Source: Clostridiales bacterium (GTDB lineage: Bacteria > Bacillota > Clostridia > Saccharofermentanales > Saccharofermentanaceae). Taken from it: 64,000 nt of DNA. Location: the NCBI GenBank assembly GCA_017509245.1, contig JAFWQC010000019.1:1-64000 (forward strand). Reading direction: 5' to 3'. The notes under the pieces are model-generated. The model saw only the letters and a list, made by a program, of their open reading frames with translations, made no database searches and had not been told where the DNA came from. Positions 27,860 to 36,183 of this stretch are shown here, one piece after another. Numbering within the stretch: position 1 is the first letter of the stretch; every line of letters begins with the position of its first letter. The translations under genes were made by a program, and so were the position numbers.

Positions 27860-28966
27860 ATGGAAGAAAATACCGTTAATAGTGATTTAGCTGAAAATAT
27901 TACAGCAAACGAAGAGGTTACTGAACAGAGGGATTTAAACACTATTTGTGTTAAATGCGGAGCAGTATTGGATTCAGATAGTGATTTTTGTTCTAAATGC
28001 GGAACCCCTATAATAAAGTCAAAATTGTTCTGTGAAAAATGCGGTGCGGAAGTAAAAGAAGATCAAGCTTTTTGCCCGAAATGTGGGCATAAAGTTGGAA
28101 CACCTGTAAATAATAATTCTAAGGCTAAAAGATCTTCTGGAATAAAGAGCTATATAAAAATACTAATTCCAGTTGCACTTATTGTAATAGCTGTAATCAC
28201 AACTATTGTCATAATTAATGATTCAAAAATAGATAGCATTGCTTTTGAAACCAAAACGATGGAATTGCTTATCGGTGAAAGTACGACAAATCCATACTCT
28301 ATTTTGCCTGCAAAGAAGCAAGACAAAAAGGTGAATTGGTATAGTTCAGACCCTTCTGTTGCATCTGTAAGTGTCGATGGTACCATTTTAGCCGTTGGGG
28401 AAGGAGACTGTACAATTACAGTATCAAGAGGTGATAAGCATGACGAGTTCAATGTTCATGTGTTAAGTGTTTTCGAAGGAAACTTGTTAAAAGGAAATTA
28501 CTTGGAGGCATATGAAGCGGCTGAAAACGATGAACAAAAAGAATTAGTATTTGCAGAAAATTTAGCAGCTGTTAAATGCGCAAGTGTAATAAACAGTTTA
28601 AAAGATCCATCATCATTCGTATTAAAAGAAGTCTATTACGATTCGGACAATACGCGTATTGTCTTGCGTATTTCTGGGAATAATAGTTTTGGAGGTAGAG
28701 CAAGTAGTTATTGGTTATATAGGGTGAATGAATACACCGGCGAATGGTCTTTGTTCGTATGTGTACCGGATTTAGAAAAAGAGGAATATTATACGTGGGA
28801 TGATGCTGATGATATTCTTGATAAAGCTTTCAATAATCTTGGAAGAGATTATATATCGGAAAGTATGAAAAATGGAATTCAATTGGATAAATCTGCAATA
28901 ACGCGTATTAACACATTGTTTGAAGAAGATAAATTAGATGATGTGAAACTGATAGAAAACGGATAG
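27860..28966 (+). CDS. Zinc-ribbon membrane protein with bacterial Ig-like (BIG2) domain
   Basis: 368 aa from ATG 27860 after GAAAGGTGG. Residues 30-80 hold two zinc ribbons (CVKCGAVLDSDSDFCSKCG and CEKCGAEVKEDQAFCPKCG). One membrane span follows (ILIPVALIVIAVITTIVII). Residues about 120-205 match a BIG2 Ig-like fold (SILPAKKQDKKVNWYSSDPS, VASVSVDGTILAVGEGDCTI). The last 160 residues are an unassigned domain. The predicted layout has cytoplasmic zinc ribbons and an exported Ig-like part. The gene is AT-rich and uses codons unlike its neighbours, a sign of recent transfer together with the XRE gene. Function unknown. Confidence 0.75.
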   Translation: MEENTVNSDLAENITANEEVTEQRDLNTICVKCGAVLDSDSDFCSKCGTPIIKSKLFCEKCGAEVKEDQAFCPKCGHKVGTPVNNNSKAKRSSGIKSYIKILIPVALIVIAVITTIVIINDSKIDSIAFETKTMELLIGESTTNPYSILPAKKQDKKVNWYSSDPSVASVSVDGTILAVGEGDCTITVSRGDKHDEFNVHVLSVFEGNLLKGNYLEAYEAAENDEQKELVFAENLAAVKCASVINSLKDPSSFVLKEVYYDSDNTRIVLRISGNNSFGGRASSYWLYRVNEYTGEWSLFVCVPDLEKEEYYTWDDADDILDKAFNNLGRDYISESMKNGIQLDKSAITRINTLFEEDKLDDVKLIENG

Positions 28967-28995
28967 TAATTTGAGGCGCATAACTTAAAATATTG

Positions 28996-29025
28996 AAAAA
29001 CTCCGGACAAAAATCCGGAGTTTTT
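28996..29025 (+). terminator. Rho-independent terminator after the zinc-ribbon/BIG2 gene
   Basis: AAAAACTCCGGA and TCCGGAGTTTTT form a 12-bp stem around CAAAAA; the T run is part of the stem, so it could act in both directions. Confidence 0.88.
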
Positions 29026-29153
29026 GTTATATCGAGTAAAGGTTGCCGAAATCAAAACCTGAAATAAATGATAAGTCGGGCAGTGATGATGAGCTTGTGT
29101 ATAATATTCTAACTTGGGTGATGTATCAGTATCACGGAATATGGGGAGGCTAA

Positions 29154-29948
29154 ATGCAGAGCATGATAATAGGAAGTTCAAATGATGCTGAAGCCGTAAA
29201 GGCTCAGTATTCTACATCAAGCGGGTTAAATACAAGGATCGCTTTCCATGACAAGTATTCAACTAACAAAACCGGATACGGCAACTGGATCCTTTCAAAC
29301 TATGAGATTCCTGAAGGTGCCAAAGTCCTGGAACTGGGATGCGGAACTGCCGGCGTGTGGGCAGGGCATGATAATCTGATCGCCGGATGCGGATTACTGT
29401 TGCTTACAGATCTTTCGGAAGGAATGTTGTCAGAAGCAAGAGCAAACGTCGGGGAAAGGGATAATGTGGAGTATGCTTTGGCGGATATTCAGGATCTTCC
29501 TTTTGAGGACGGTTCTTTCGATGTGGTAATTGCAAATGCCATGCTCTACCATGTTCCCGATATCGAAAAAGGTATACGCGAAGTTAGGAGAGTCCTTAAG
29601 AGTAACGGAACATTCTATTGCGCAACTTATGGTGAACTCAACTTCAGCGATGTTCTTGCGGAATGGTTTGAGCTTGACGGCGAATCTTTCACTCCCAACC
29701 ACAATTTCACATTGCAAAACGGGGAACATATGCTTAAGGTGGCTTTTACGGATGTAAAGGCCGGATTATACGAAGATTCCCTGCGCATAACCGACATAGA
29801 TGATCTGGTTGGTTATCTGCAAACTCTTGTGTCTCTCAAGGCAATTGCTGATCTACCTTTTGACAGGATCCGTGAGATCCTGATGCGGCATTCATGCAAC
29901 GGGACGATAGAACTGCCAAAAGAATACGGTATGTTCATCTGCAGATAA
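29154..29948 (+). CDS. SAM-dependent methyltransferase (class I, UbiE/Methyltransf_11 type)
   Basis: 264 aa. Motif I VLELGCGTAGVW (58-69), the acidic loop LLTDLSEGMLSEAR, and the post-motif DIQDLPFEDGSFDVVIANAMLYHV are all typical of small-molecule methyltransferases. The substrate is not predictable. ATG 29154 lies 4 nt after GGGGAGG, slightly tight; the ATG at 29163 is an alternative. It stands alone, with no coupled partner. A hairpin (ACACCG/CGGTGT, 30037-30057) follows but lacks a T tract. Confidence 0.85.
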   Translation: MQSMIIGSSNDAEAVKAQYSTSSGLNTRIAFHDKYSTNKTGYGNWILSNYEIPEGAKVLELGCGTAGVWAGHDNLIAGCGLLLLTDLSEGMLSEARANVGERDNVEYALADIQDLPFEDGSFDVVIANAMLYHVPDIEKGIREVRRVLKSNGTFYCATYGELNFSDVLAEWFELDGESFTPNHNFTLQNGEHMLKVAFTDVKAGLYEDSLRITDIDDLVGYLQTLVSLKAIADLPFDRIREILMRHSCNGTIELPKEYGMFICR

Positions 29949-30108
29949 GAGATTAAGTTTTACATGTCTGCCGGATTTAAGACATTATCAGAATTTTTGC
30001 TGCTGCGGATTTATGCAGTGCTGCTGAAGCCTGTTTACACCGTCTACCTGGCGGTGTTTCCTGAATATTGATATAATCTTTTACGGAATCGAAAAGGGGG
30101 TATTTCGC

Positions 30109-30921
30109 ATGTCACAATTCTATTTATATAACTTCTTTGCCAGAGTAAATATTTATTTGCCTTTGATTGTCGCAGTTGCACTCATTGTGATCGGCATCAT
30201 TATAATTGCGTGCAGGGTAAAACAGACCCAATTCCTTGGTCTGTACGTACTGATTCCTGCAGTTGCATCATTGTTGTATGACATATCCTATATCGGGATG
30301 CGTTATTTCGGCGACTCTGAAAAATACGCCAAGCTCATAACTCCGTCGTCAGCCGTGAGTTTCATCGGCATGCTTGCCGGTACGTTTTTCCTGTGTTTAT
30401 TCATACACAAGAAATACGGAAACAAATTCATCTACATTCCGTTGATGCTGACACCTGTTATAGTAATAGCTGCAACCAATATTACGATTGCGGTTCTCAA
30501 CAGAACCTTAAGTCAGAGTATTACTTCGGGAATGAGAATTATTTATTGGCAATCGATGTCATCTGTAATATTGAGTTTTGTTGGGGGAATTGTCTCAACG
30601 GTTTTTGTCGTCCTGGCATTTTATAGGAATAAGGACAAAGAGACTGTAATTCCCAAAGCGTGGCTTGTCAGTTTGATCGAGACCATCTGTGGTGCATTTT
30701 ATACGTTCTTTCAGATTTTTAACTATGGCGTAGAAGTAGCTTCGGGTGGAGCCTATGAGTACGGTATTCACGGCGGGAGCGCTTTTTTCGGAGACTGGTA
30801 TCAGATATCGGGAAAGCTCTCCTTATTCTTTGGCATAACCAACACGCTTGTCGCACTTATTTTCCCTGTCTATGTGCTTATAATGGTCTGCAAGGCAAGG
30901 CGCAGGCCGGAACTTGAGTAA
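30109..30921 (+). CDS. Seven-span membrane protein, function unknown
   Basis: 270 aa, not recognised. About seven hydrophobic segments (for example LPLIVAVALIVIGIIIIA near 17-34 and AVSFIGMLAGTFFLCLFI near 82-99) and a short basic C-terminus (CKARRRPELE). No catalytic motif is visible. The ATG follows AAAAGGGGG; TATAAT lies at 30072-30077. It is 35 nt ahead of the patatin gene in the same direction and may share its transcript. A transport or sensory role cannot be distinguished. Confidence 0.65.
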   Translation: MSQFYLYNFFARVNIYLPLIVAVALIVIGIIIIACRVKQTQFLGLYVLIPAVASLLYDISYIGMRYFGDSEKYAKLITPSSAVSFIGMLAGTFFLCLFIHKKYGNKFIYIPLMLTPVIVIAATNITIAVLNRTLSQSITSGMRIIYWQSMSSVILSFVGGIVSTVFVVLAFYRNKDKETVIPKAWLVSLIETICGAFYTFFQIFNYGVEVASGGAYEYGIHGGSAFFGDWYQISGKLSLFFGITNTLVALIFPVYVLIMVCKARRRPELE

Positions 30922-30956
30922 CAAGAGAGGCTATTTAGAGATATAAGGGGATAACA

Positions 30957-31808
30957 GTGAGTAATAAAACAGGTTTGGTGCTTGAAGGCGGCGCTATGCG
31001 GGGGCTTTTCACATGCGGCGTCATAGATGTCTTCATGGAGAACGATATCAGGTTCGAAGGTGCGGCAGGAATATCTGCCGGAGCGGTTTTCGGGTGCAAT
31101 TACAAATCAAGGCAGATCGGAAGGCCTTTAAGGTACAACAAGAAGTACTGCAAAGATCCGAGATACTGCAGTTACAGGTCACTCATAAAGACAGGCGATC
31201 TTTACGGTGCGGATTTCTGTTACCGTGAACTGCCTGACGTTTTGGATCCGTTCGACAGAAAGACTTTCAAAGAAGATCCGATGGAATTCTACATCGGCGC
31301 GACGGATGTGAAGACCGGCAAATGCGTTTTCCACAAATGCTCTGATGGCGGCGAAAAGGACATCCGGTGGATGCAGGCATCTGCTTCGATGCCAATCGTA
31401 TCAAGGCCTGTCGAGATCGACGGCAATTACTATCTTGACGGCGGTATCGCCGATTCCATACCTTACGCCTACATGGAGAGCATCGGTTACAGCCGTAACG
31501 TGATAATACTGACGCAGCCAAAGGGCTATCTTAAGCACAAGAGAAAGGCTTCGTGGTTAATGGATCTCGCACTTCGAAAATATCCCGCGGTGGCTGAAGG
31601 CATGGCCAACCGTCACGAGATGTACAACAGGCAGGTAAAAGAGATCGAAGAGAGGGAAGAAAAAGGCACTGCCTTTGTTATAAGACCTCCCGAACCGATC
31701 GGCATCGGAAGGACCGAGAGTGATCCTGACGAGCTCGAGAGAGCTTATCAGATGGGCCGCAGCGAAGCATTAAGAGTATTGCCCGGACTAAAAGTATTTC
31801 TGTCCTGA
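30957..31808 (+). CDS. Patatin-like phospholipase (YjjU type)
   Basis: 283 aa. Patatin fold with the oxyanion motif GGAMRG (11-16), nucleophile Ser40 in GISAG, and catalytic Asp161 in DGGIADS. The catalytic Ser-Asp dyad is therefore intact. The layout resembles E. coli YjjU. Such enzymes cleave acyl esters of lipids; no signal peptide, so it acts inside the cell or at the inner membrane face. It starts at GTG 30957 after AAGGGG; no upstream ATG fits. Confidence 0.88.
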   Translation: MSNKTGLVLEGGAMRGLFTCGVIDVFMENDIRFEGAAGISAGAVFGCNYKSRQIGRPLRYNKKYCKDPRYCSYRSLIKTGDLYGADFCYRELPDVLDPFDRKTFKEDPMEFYIGATDVKTGKCVFHKCSDGGEKDIRWMQASASMPIVSRPVEIDGNYYLDGGIADSIPYAYMESIGYSRNVIILTQPKGYLKHKRKASWLMDLALRKYPAVAEGMANRHEMYNRQVKEIEEREEKGTAFVIRPPEPIGIGRTESDPDELERAYQMGRSEALRVLPGLKVFLS

Positions 31809-31900
31809 AAAAGGATTATTGCAAATGCGTCAAACCGTCTTCAGGGACGGGGATAATGGTGTATATTACAATCTATGATTACAAAAGGGATGTATGACTT

Positions 31901-32335
31901 ATGGTACGTGAGATAAGGAAAGATGAACTGGATGCACTGCTGGAACTTTATACGTTCCTTCATGAAGATGGAATTCCGGAGCACGATGACCACCTGGCAG
32001 AAACATGGGATCTGATAACAAATGATCCCAATCACCACATCATAGTAAACGAAGAAGACGGAAAGATCGTTTCTTCATGCGTATGCGTCATCATTCCGAA
32101 TCTGACAAGAGGCATAAGACCATATGCTTTCGTCGAGAATGTGGTGACCCACAAGGATTACCGCAAGAGAGGTCTTGCGCGTGAGTGCCTTAATTATGCA
32201 AGGGATATCGCACAGAAGGAGAACTGCTATAAGATGATGCTCCTTACGGGATCCAAGAGACCTGAGACGCTCCGCTTTTATGAGAATTCCGGTTATAACA
32301 GCAACGACAAGACAGCTTTTATCCAGTGGTTATGA
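31901..32335 (+). CDS. GNAT-family N-acetyltransferase
   Basis: 144 aa. The GNAT core is visible: VENVVTHKDYRKRGLARECL carries the acetyl-CoA pyrophosphate loop (motif A), and RFYENSGY is motif B. The acceptor is unknown. ATG 31901 is preceded by GGGATG rather than a textbook ribosome binding site. Its stop overlaps the ATG of the Nudix gene by 4 nt, so it opens a coupled operon of four genes. Confidence 0.85.
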   Translation: MVREIRKDELDALLELYTFLHEDGIPEHDDHLAETWDLITNDPNHHIIVNEEDGKIVSSCVCVIIPNLTRGIRPYAFVENVVTHKDYRKRGLARECLNYARDIAQKENCYKMMLLTGSKRPETLRFYENSGYNSNDKTAFIQWL

Positions 32336-32829
32336 AGAAGATACAGCTGATAAATGATGACTTTCAGGGTCATGTTGATATTATCCGCCACGCGTGCAGG
32401 GGGATCGTCATAAAAGACGGCAAAGTCCTTCTGAGTTATGAGACAAAAAACGATAAATACATGATCCCCGGCGGCGGTGTTGAAGACGGTGAGACATACG
32501 CCGATTGCTGTGAAAGAGAACTTCTCGAAGAGACCGGAGTTGCAGTTAAGGCCAATGATTGCTATCTCGAGATCGAAGAGTTGTTTGAGAACTGGCAGCA
32601 CATACAGCACTATTTTGTGTGTGATTATGTGGAGGATACAGGCAGACAGAACCTGACTGAAGCCGAGATCAAATGCGGTGACGAGCCGAGATGGATGCCC
32701 CTGGATGAGGCGCTTGAAATGTTCGGGGATTATGAGAGATTTCATAACACTGCCATCGAGGATTACGGATTGTACAGAAGAGAATATAATGCACTTAAGA
32801 TAATGAAAGAAATGGTGATACGGAAATGA
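32332..32829 (+). CDS. Nudix hydrolase
   Basis: 165 aa. A complete Nudix box at residues 48-70 (GGVEDGE, then REUxEExGU as RELLEETGV) binds Mg2+ and hydrolyses nucleoside-diphosphate-linked substrates. Which substrate is not evident. The start at ATG 32332 overlaps the GNAT stop; a GTG at 32326 is also in frame. The stop overlaps the start of the broken GNAT gene by 4 nt. Confidence 0.87.
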   Translation: MKKIQLINDDFQGHVDIIRHACRGIVIKDGKVLLSYETKNDKYMIPGGGVEDGETYADCCERELLEETGVAVKANDCYLEIEELFENWQHIQHYFVCDYVEDTGRQNLTEAEIKCGDEPRWMPLDEALEMFGDYERFHNTAIEDYGLYRREYNALKIMKEMVIRK

Positions 32830-33380
32830 ACAAAGTCGGAACAGGAATAATAGAAACAGACAGAATGATCCTGCGCAGGTTTAAGACCGAAGATGCGCAG
32901 GAGATGTTTGACGGCTGGTGCAACGATCCCGAGGTCACTAAATTTCTTACATGGGCTCCGCACGGAAATGTTGAAGTCACGAAGATGCTTTTAAATGACT
33001 GGGTTCCAAGGTATGAGAACGGAGATTATTTCAACTGGGGAATGGAGCTTAAGGAGACCGGCAAGCTCATCGGAAACATCTCCGTCGTACAGGTAAGAGA
33101 GGACATCGGCGAAGCTCTCATCGGCTACTGCATGAGCAGGGCATACTGGGGTAACGGTTAAATGCCGGAAGCGTTGAAGGCAGTCATGGACTATCTTTTC
33201 GATGTTGCCGGAATGAACCGTGTAGTGGCAACGCACGATGTTAACAATCCGAAGTCCGGACGCGTTATGGACAAAGCCGGAATGAAGTATGAGGGAACGC
33301 TCCGACAGGCAGGTCTTAACATGCAGGGAATATGCGATTCCGTATACCACTCCATGATCAGGAGTGACAGGGAAAAATGA
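32826..33380 (+). pseudogene. GNAT (RimJ/RimL-type) acetyltransferase split by an in-frame stop
   Basis: 185 codons read as one RimJ/RimL-like GNAT except for TAA at 33159-33161 (codon 112). The residues around it, RAYWGNG and MPEALKAVMDYLFD, normally join as WGNGYMPEAL, so TAC or TAT (Tyr) has become TAA by one base. Motif A is thus cut in half. Both sides keep the frame, good codon use and ATGA coupling to the neighbours, so the lesion is recent or a sequencing error. An ATG follows the stop directly, so the C-terminal half could restart, but it would lack the full acetyl-CoA site. Confidence 0.8.
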
Positions 33381-34135
33381 AGAAAAATCTCAGAGACAAA
33401 GTCTTCGCTTATATCGGCGAGAAATATCTTGTAAAGCCCGAGTATCCGTGGGAAAGGGACAACACCAGTGCCGTGTTCAGGCATAAGGACAACAGGAAAT
33501 GGTTTGCGCTCGTCATGAATGTGAGCGGGAGCAAGGCCGGACTTGAAAGCGATGAGGTTATCCCCGTGCTCAACCTCAAGATAGAAGATCCGGTCTTCCA
33601 CGATCTTCTTATTAAGCAGAAGGGCATTATTCCCGCTTATCACATGAACAAGCGCAGCTGGATCACTGTGCGCCTCAACGGCGATGTTCCTGAGAAGAAT
33701 GTTTTCGATCTCATCGACGAGAGTTATCTTGCCACGGCATCGAAAAAGAGAAAGCCCCGCAAAGAACGTGAGTCAAAAGAATGGATCATTCCTTCTAATC
33801 CTAAATACTATGACGTCATCAAGGCATTCAAAGAAGCTGACGAGATCGACTGGAAACAGGGCAGAGGCATAATGACAGGCGATATCGTTTTCCTTTATGT
33901 CGGCGCACCCGTATCCGCGATCCTTTATAAATGCAAAGTCACAGAGACAGACATTCCGTACGATTATCAGGATAAGAACCTTACGATCACGGCTTTGATG
34001 AAGATAAAACTCTTAAAGCGTTATAAGCCTGATGAATTCACATTCGCAAGGCTAAATGACGAATTCAAGATCTTTGCCATCAGAGGACCGAGAGGGACCA
34101 CTCCGAGCTTAAGCAACGCACTTAACGGTCAATAA
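33377..34135 (+). CDS. MmcQ/YjbR domain fused to an EVE/PUA-like domain
   Basis: 252 aa. Residues 1-115 match the MmcQ/YjbR fold (WFALVMNV near 42-49, HMNKRSWITVRL near 89-100), thought to bind DNA or another ligand. After a basic linker (KKRKPRKERESKE), residues 130-245 look like an EVE/PUA-like module (WKQGRGIMTGDIVFLYVGAP), a fold that reads modified bases. The start overlaps the preceding GNAT stop (ATGA). With GNAT and Nudix partners it may form a small nucleotide-damage or modification module; this is inference from context only. Confidence 0.7.
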   Translation: MKKNLRDKVFAYIGEKYLVKPEYPWERDNTSAVFRHKDNRKWFALVMNVSGSKAGLESDEVIPVLNLKIEDPVFHDLLIKQKGIIPAYHMNKRSWITVRLNGDVPEKNVFDLIDESYLATASKKRKPRKERESKEWIIPSNPKYYDVIKAFKEADEIDWKQGRGIMTGDIVFLYVGAPVSAILYKCKVTETDIPYDYQDKNLTITALMKIKLLKRYKPDEFTFARLNDEFKIFAIRGPRGTTPSLSNALNGQ

Positions 34136-34206
34136 ATCCGTTGATGCGCAAACAGTCTCCAGTGTGTAATAATGATATTGTTATTTCATAGGGGGAGGCT
34201 TGAAAA

Positions 34207-35715
34207 ATGCGAAGGAAGATCAAAAAACAATTAGCTGTGCTGCTCATCCTTGTGATGGCAGTTTTCTGTTTCACTGGCTGTATCAGATACCGTACGACAA
34301 TGACCGTTAAGGGCAATGGTACGACCGACGTCTCATTCCTGTTTGCGTTCGAGGCGGACAGCTTTAGTGAGATCGCGGACAATCTCAACGAGATTACTTC
34401 TGAGTTCGAGAAAGACGGCTGGGTAATTGAACCATACAGCGAAGATAATTACATCGGATATATAGTCACATTAAGAGACGTCAAGCTCACAGATCTTGAA
34501 GAAAAACTCAATAATTCCAACCCGATGAGCGAGCTTGGTCTCGGAGGCTTCCACCTGACGATAGACGGAACTTATTATACGATCTACTGGGACTCAAATG
34601 TTGATACCGAGATCGAGGACCTTGGCGGTCTGGACACGCTCGCCGAACATGACGGCTTCGTGGAATTTGTTCTGGTGCTTCCAGTTGAGCCTTCCTATTA
34701 CAGTCTGCCTTCAGACGTATCGGAGGACGGCAAGACGATTACCTGGGACATGCTCCACCACCCTGACATAGATGTAGGATTCCGCCTTGTAAACACACCT
34801 TCATTCCGCACCACAATTGACGTCAAGAGCAACGGAACTGCCGACTTATCGATAGTATATGCATGCGGTGAGGACGAATATGAAGATCTTCATGCTCAAT
34901 ACGAGTTTATGAAAGAAGACTTTGATGATGATGACTGGTCAGTCAGTGATTACGACGAGGACGGCTTCATCGGTTGCGAATTCACGATCGAGGATGTGGA
35001 ACTCGACAAGGTCGAGAAGAAAATGAACGATGATTTCTTGGAGTATTTTGGATTTGAGTCTTTTGAACTGAACAAGAAGGGATTGAACTATACGATCGAC
35101 TGGGATACCTCAGACGTAAAGGATGATGTCCTGAACGGCCGTGAATATGAAGATGATGAATACGAAGGATTCATGGAAGTCGTAGTCAATCTTCCCGGCA
35201 AGGCAAAGAACAACAACGCTACTGATGTTTCCAAGGACGGCAAGACACTTACATGGGATCTCATGGAAGAAGATACTGTCGAACTGTCATTTGCTGCTTC
35301 AAATACCATATTGATCGTTGCCATTATCGGCGGTGTATGTCTTGCGCTTATCGCAGCAGGCGTGGTCATACTCATAATAGTCCTCAGCAAAAAGAAAAAG
35401 AGCAAGAAAGCAGCAGCTCCTGCAGAAGCACAGCCCGCTGCACCCGTAAACGCACAGCCTTCACCGGCTGAACCCGCACCTGTTAATGATTATTCGAAAT
35501 ACATGCCGCCGGCAGATGAAGCTCCTGTGGCAGCTCCTGCTGTGGTATCTGCTGCAGAACCGGCTGCGGCTCCGGTCTCAGCGCCTGTGGAAGCGCCCGC
35601 AGCACCTGCCCCCGAAGCTCCGAAAGCAGCTTTGGTCTGTCCCAACTGCGGCTATAAACCGGCCGACGGGGAGGTTTTCAAGTTCTGCCCTGAGTGTGGC
35701 TCGAAGGTAGAATAA
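34207..35715 (+). CDS. Two-repeat LppM-like lipoprotein with membrane span and C-terminal zinc ribbon
   Basis: 502 aa. Signal peptide and lipobox FTGC (lipid Cys about 24). Two homologous repeats follow: about 28-200 (TMTVKGNGTTDVSFLF, VSEDGKTITWDM) and 200-350 (TIDVKSNGTADLSIVY, VSKDGKTLTWDL), which resemble LppM/DUF3153 folds. A membrane span comes next (ILIVAIIGGVCLALIAAGVV) with a KKKKSKK stop-transfer, then an Ala/Pro linker, then a zinc ribbon (CPNCGYKPADGEVFKFCPEC). So both ends are anchored: repeats outside, ribbon inside. A signalling or stress-sensing role is possible but unsupported. ATG 34207 follows AGGGGGAGG. Confidence 0.78.
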   Translation: MRRKIKKQLAVLLILVMAVFCFTGCIRYRTTMTVKGNGTTDVSFLFAFEADSFSEIADNLNEITSEFEKDGWVIEPYSEDNYIGYIVTLRDVKLTDLEEKLNNSNPMSELGLGGFHLTIDGTYYTIYWDSNVDTEIEDLGGLDTLAEHDGFVEFVLVLPVEPSYYSLPSDVSEDGKTITWDMLHHPDIDVGFRLVNTPSFRTTIDVKSNGTADLSIVYACGEDEYEDLHAQYEFMKEDFDDDDWSVSDYDEDGFIGCEFTIEDVELDKVEKKMNDDFLEYFGFESFELNKKGLNYTIDWDTSDVKDDVLNGREYEDDEYEGFMEVVVNLPGKAKNNNATDVSKDGKTLTWDLMEEDTVELSFAASNTILIVAIIGGVCLALIAAGVVILIIVLSKKKKSKKAAAPAEAQPAAPVNAQPSPAEPAPVNDYSKYMPPADEAPVAAPAVVSAAEPAAAPVSAPVEAPAAPAPEAPKAALVCPNCGYKPADGEVFKFCPECGSKVE

Positions 35716-35732
35716 GATACACACAAAAGCTC

Positions 35733-35770
35733 AAGGTGTCCCGCTTTACGCGGGGCACTTTTTATTTTGG
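35733..35770 (+). terminator. Rho-independent terminator after the zinc-ribbon lipoprotein
   Basis: AAGGTGTCCCGC pairs with GCGGGGCACTTT (two wobbles) around TTTAC, followed by TTATTTT. The DNA just after it (TTTTGGTGCCCGAAAATA) resembles that after the tuf terminator (TTTTGGCGTGCTCGAAAATA). Confidence 0.85.
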
Positions 35771-35815
35771 TGCCCGAAAATAGTGTTCTCAAAATGTATA
35801 GTTTCTTGTCGGTTG

Positions 35816-35908
35816 TTTGCAGGGTTTTGTATGCTCTCTTGTTGGTTATCAAACATAACTGATGACAATTTGCAGGTTTGATGCAGGTTTTGTCTGTATA
35901 TTTGCAGG
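35816..35908. repeat. Phased TGCAGG repeats in a non-coding region
   Basis: TTTGCAGG occurs at 35816-35823, 35869-35876 and 35901-35908, with GATGCAGG at 35880-35887. Start-to-start distances are 53, 11 and 21 bp, close to multiples of a helical turn. TTGTCGG also occurs twice nearby. Part of a 468-bp stretch (35716-36183) with no gene. Confidence 0.5.
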
Positions 35909-35942
35909 CTATTAAAGTCAATTTTGTCGGTATCTTATTTCA

Positions 35943-35960
35943 TATGTTTCCGGAAACATA
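35943..35960. promoter_or_regulatory. Perfect 18-bp palindrome
   Basis: TATGTTTCCGGAAACATA is fully self-complementary with no loop, so it looks more like a dimeric protein site than a hairpin. It lies 45 bp before the candidate RNA. A small hairpin, GCATC-TGAC-GATGC (35969-35982), separates the two. Confidence 0.5.
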
Positions 35961-36005
35961 CGGAATCAGCATCTGACGATGCCTACTTCTACATGAACCG
36001 CCAAT

Positions 36006-36141
36006 GACCCGCAACCTGCTTAAACACCAAACACAGATCAGGCAAAGCAGTCAAGGACTTAAAGCATTCGTGAGAATGTGCCGCAAGGCATCCTTGACGG
36101 CGTGAGACCGATCTGTAAAACAAGCCTGGCAGGTTGCGGTC
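36006..36141 (+). ncRNA. Candidate structured RNA, unknown family
   Basis: Nested helices on the plus strand: P1 GACC(C)GCAACCTGC (36006-36019) with GCAGGTTGCGGTC (36129-36141), 13 bp with one bulged C; P2 ACAGATC (36033-36039) with GATCTGT (36110-36116); P3 GTCAAGGA (36050-36057) with TCCTTGAC (36091-36098). P3 encloses two hairpins, GCATTC-GTGA-GAATGT (36064-36079) and GCC-GCAA-GGC (36080-36089), both with GNRA tetraloops; on the minus strand they would not be GNRA, which fixes the strand. AGGC (36040-36043) could pair with GCCT (36124-36127) across P2 as a pseudoknot. I do not recognise the family; raiA-type, 6S-like and other large bacterial RNAs should be tested. No clear promoter or terminator was seen. 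Confidence 0.6.
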
Positions 36142-36183
36142 CCTTGTATCCCGCATTAAATACATAGAGCTATTTCGGTAAAA

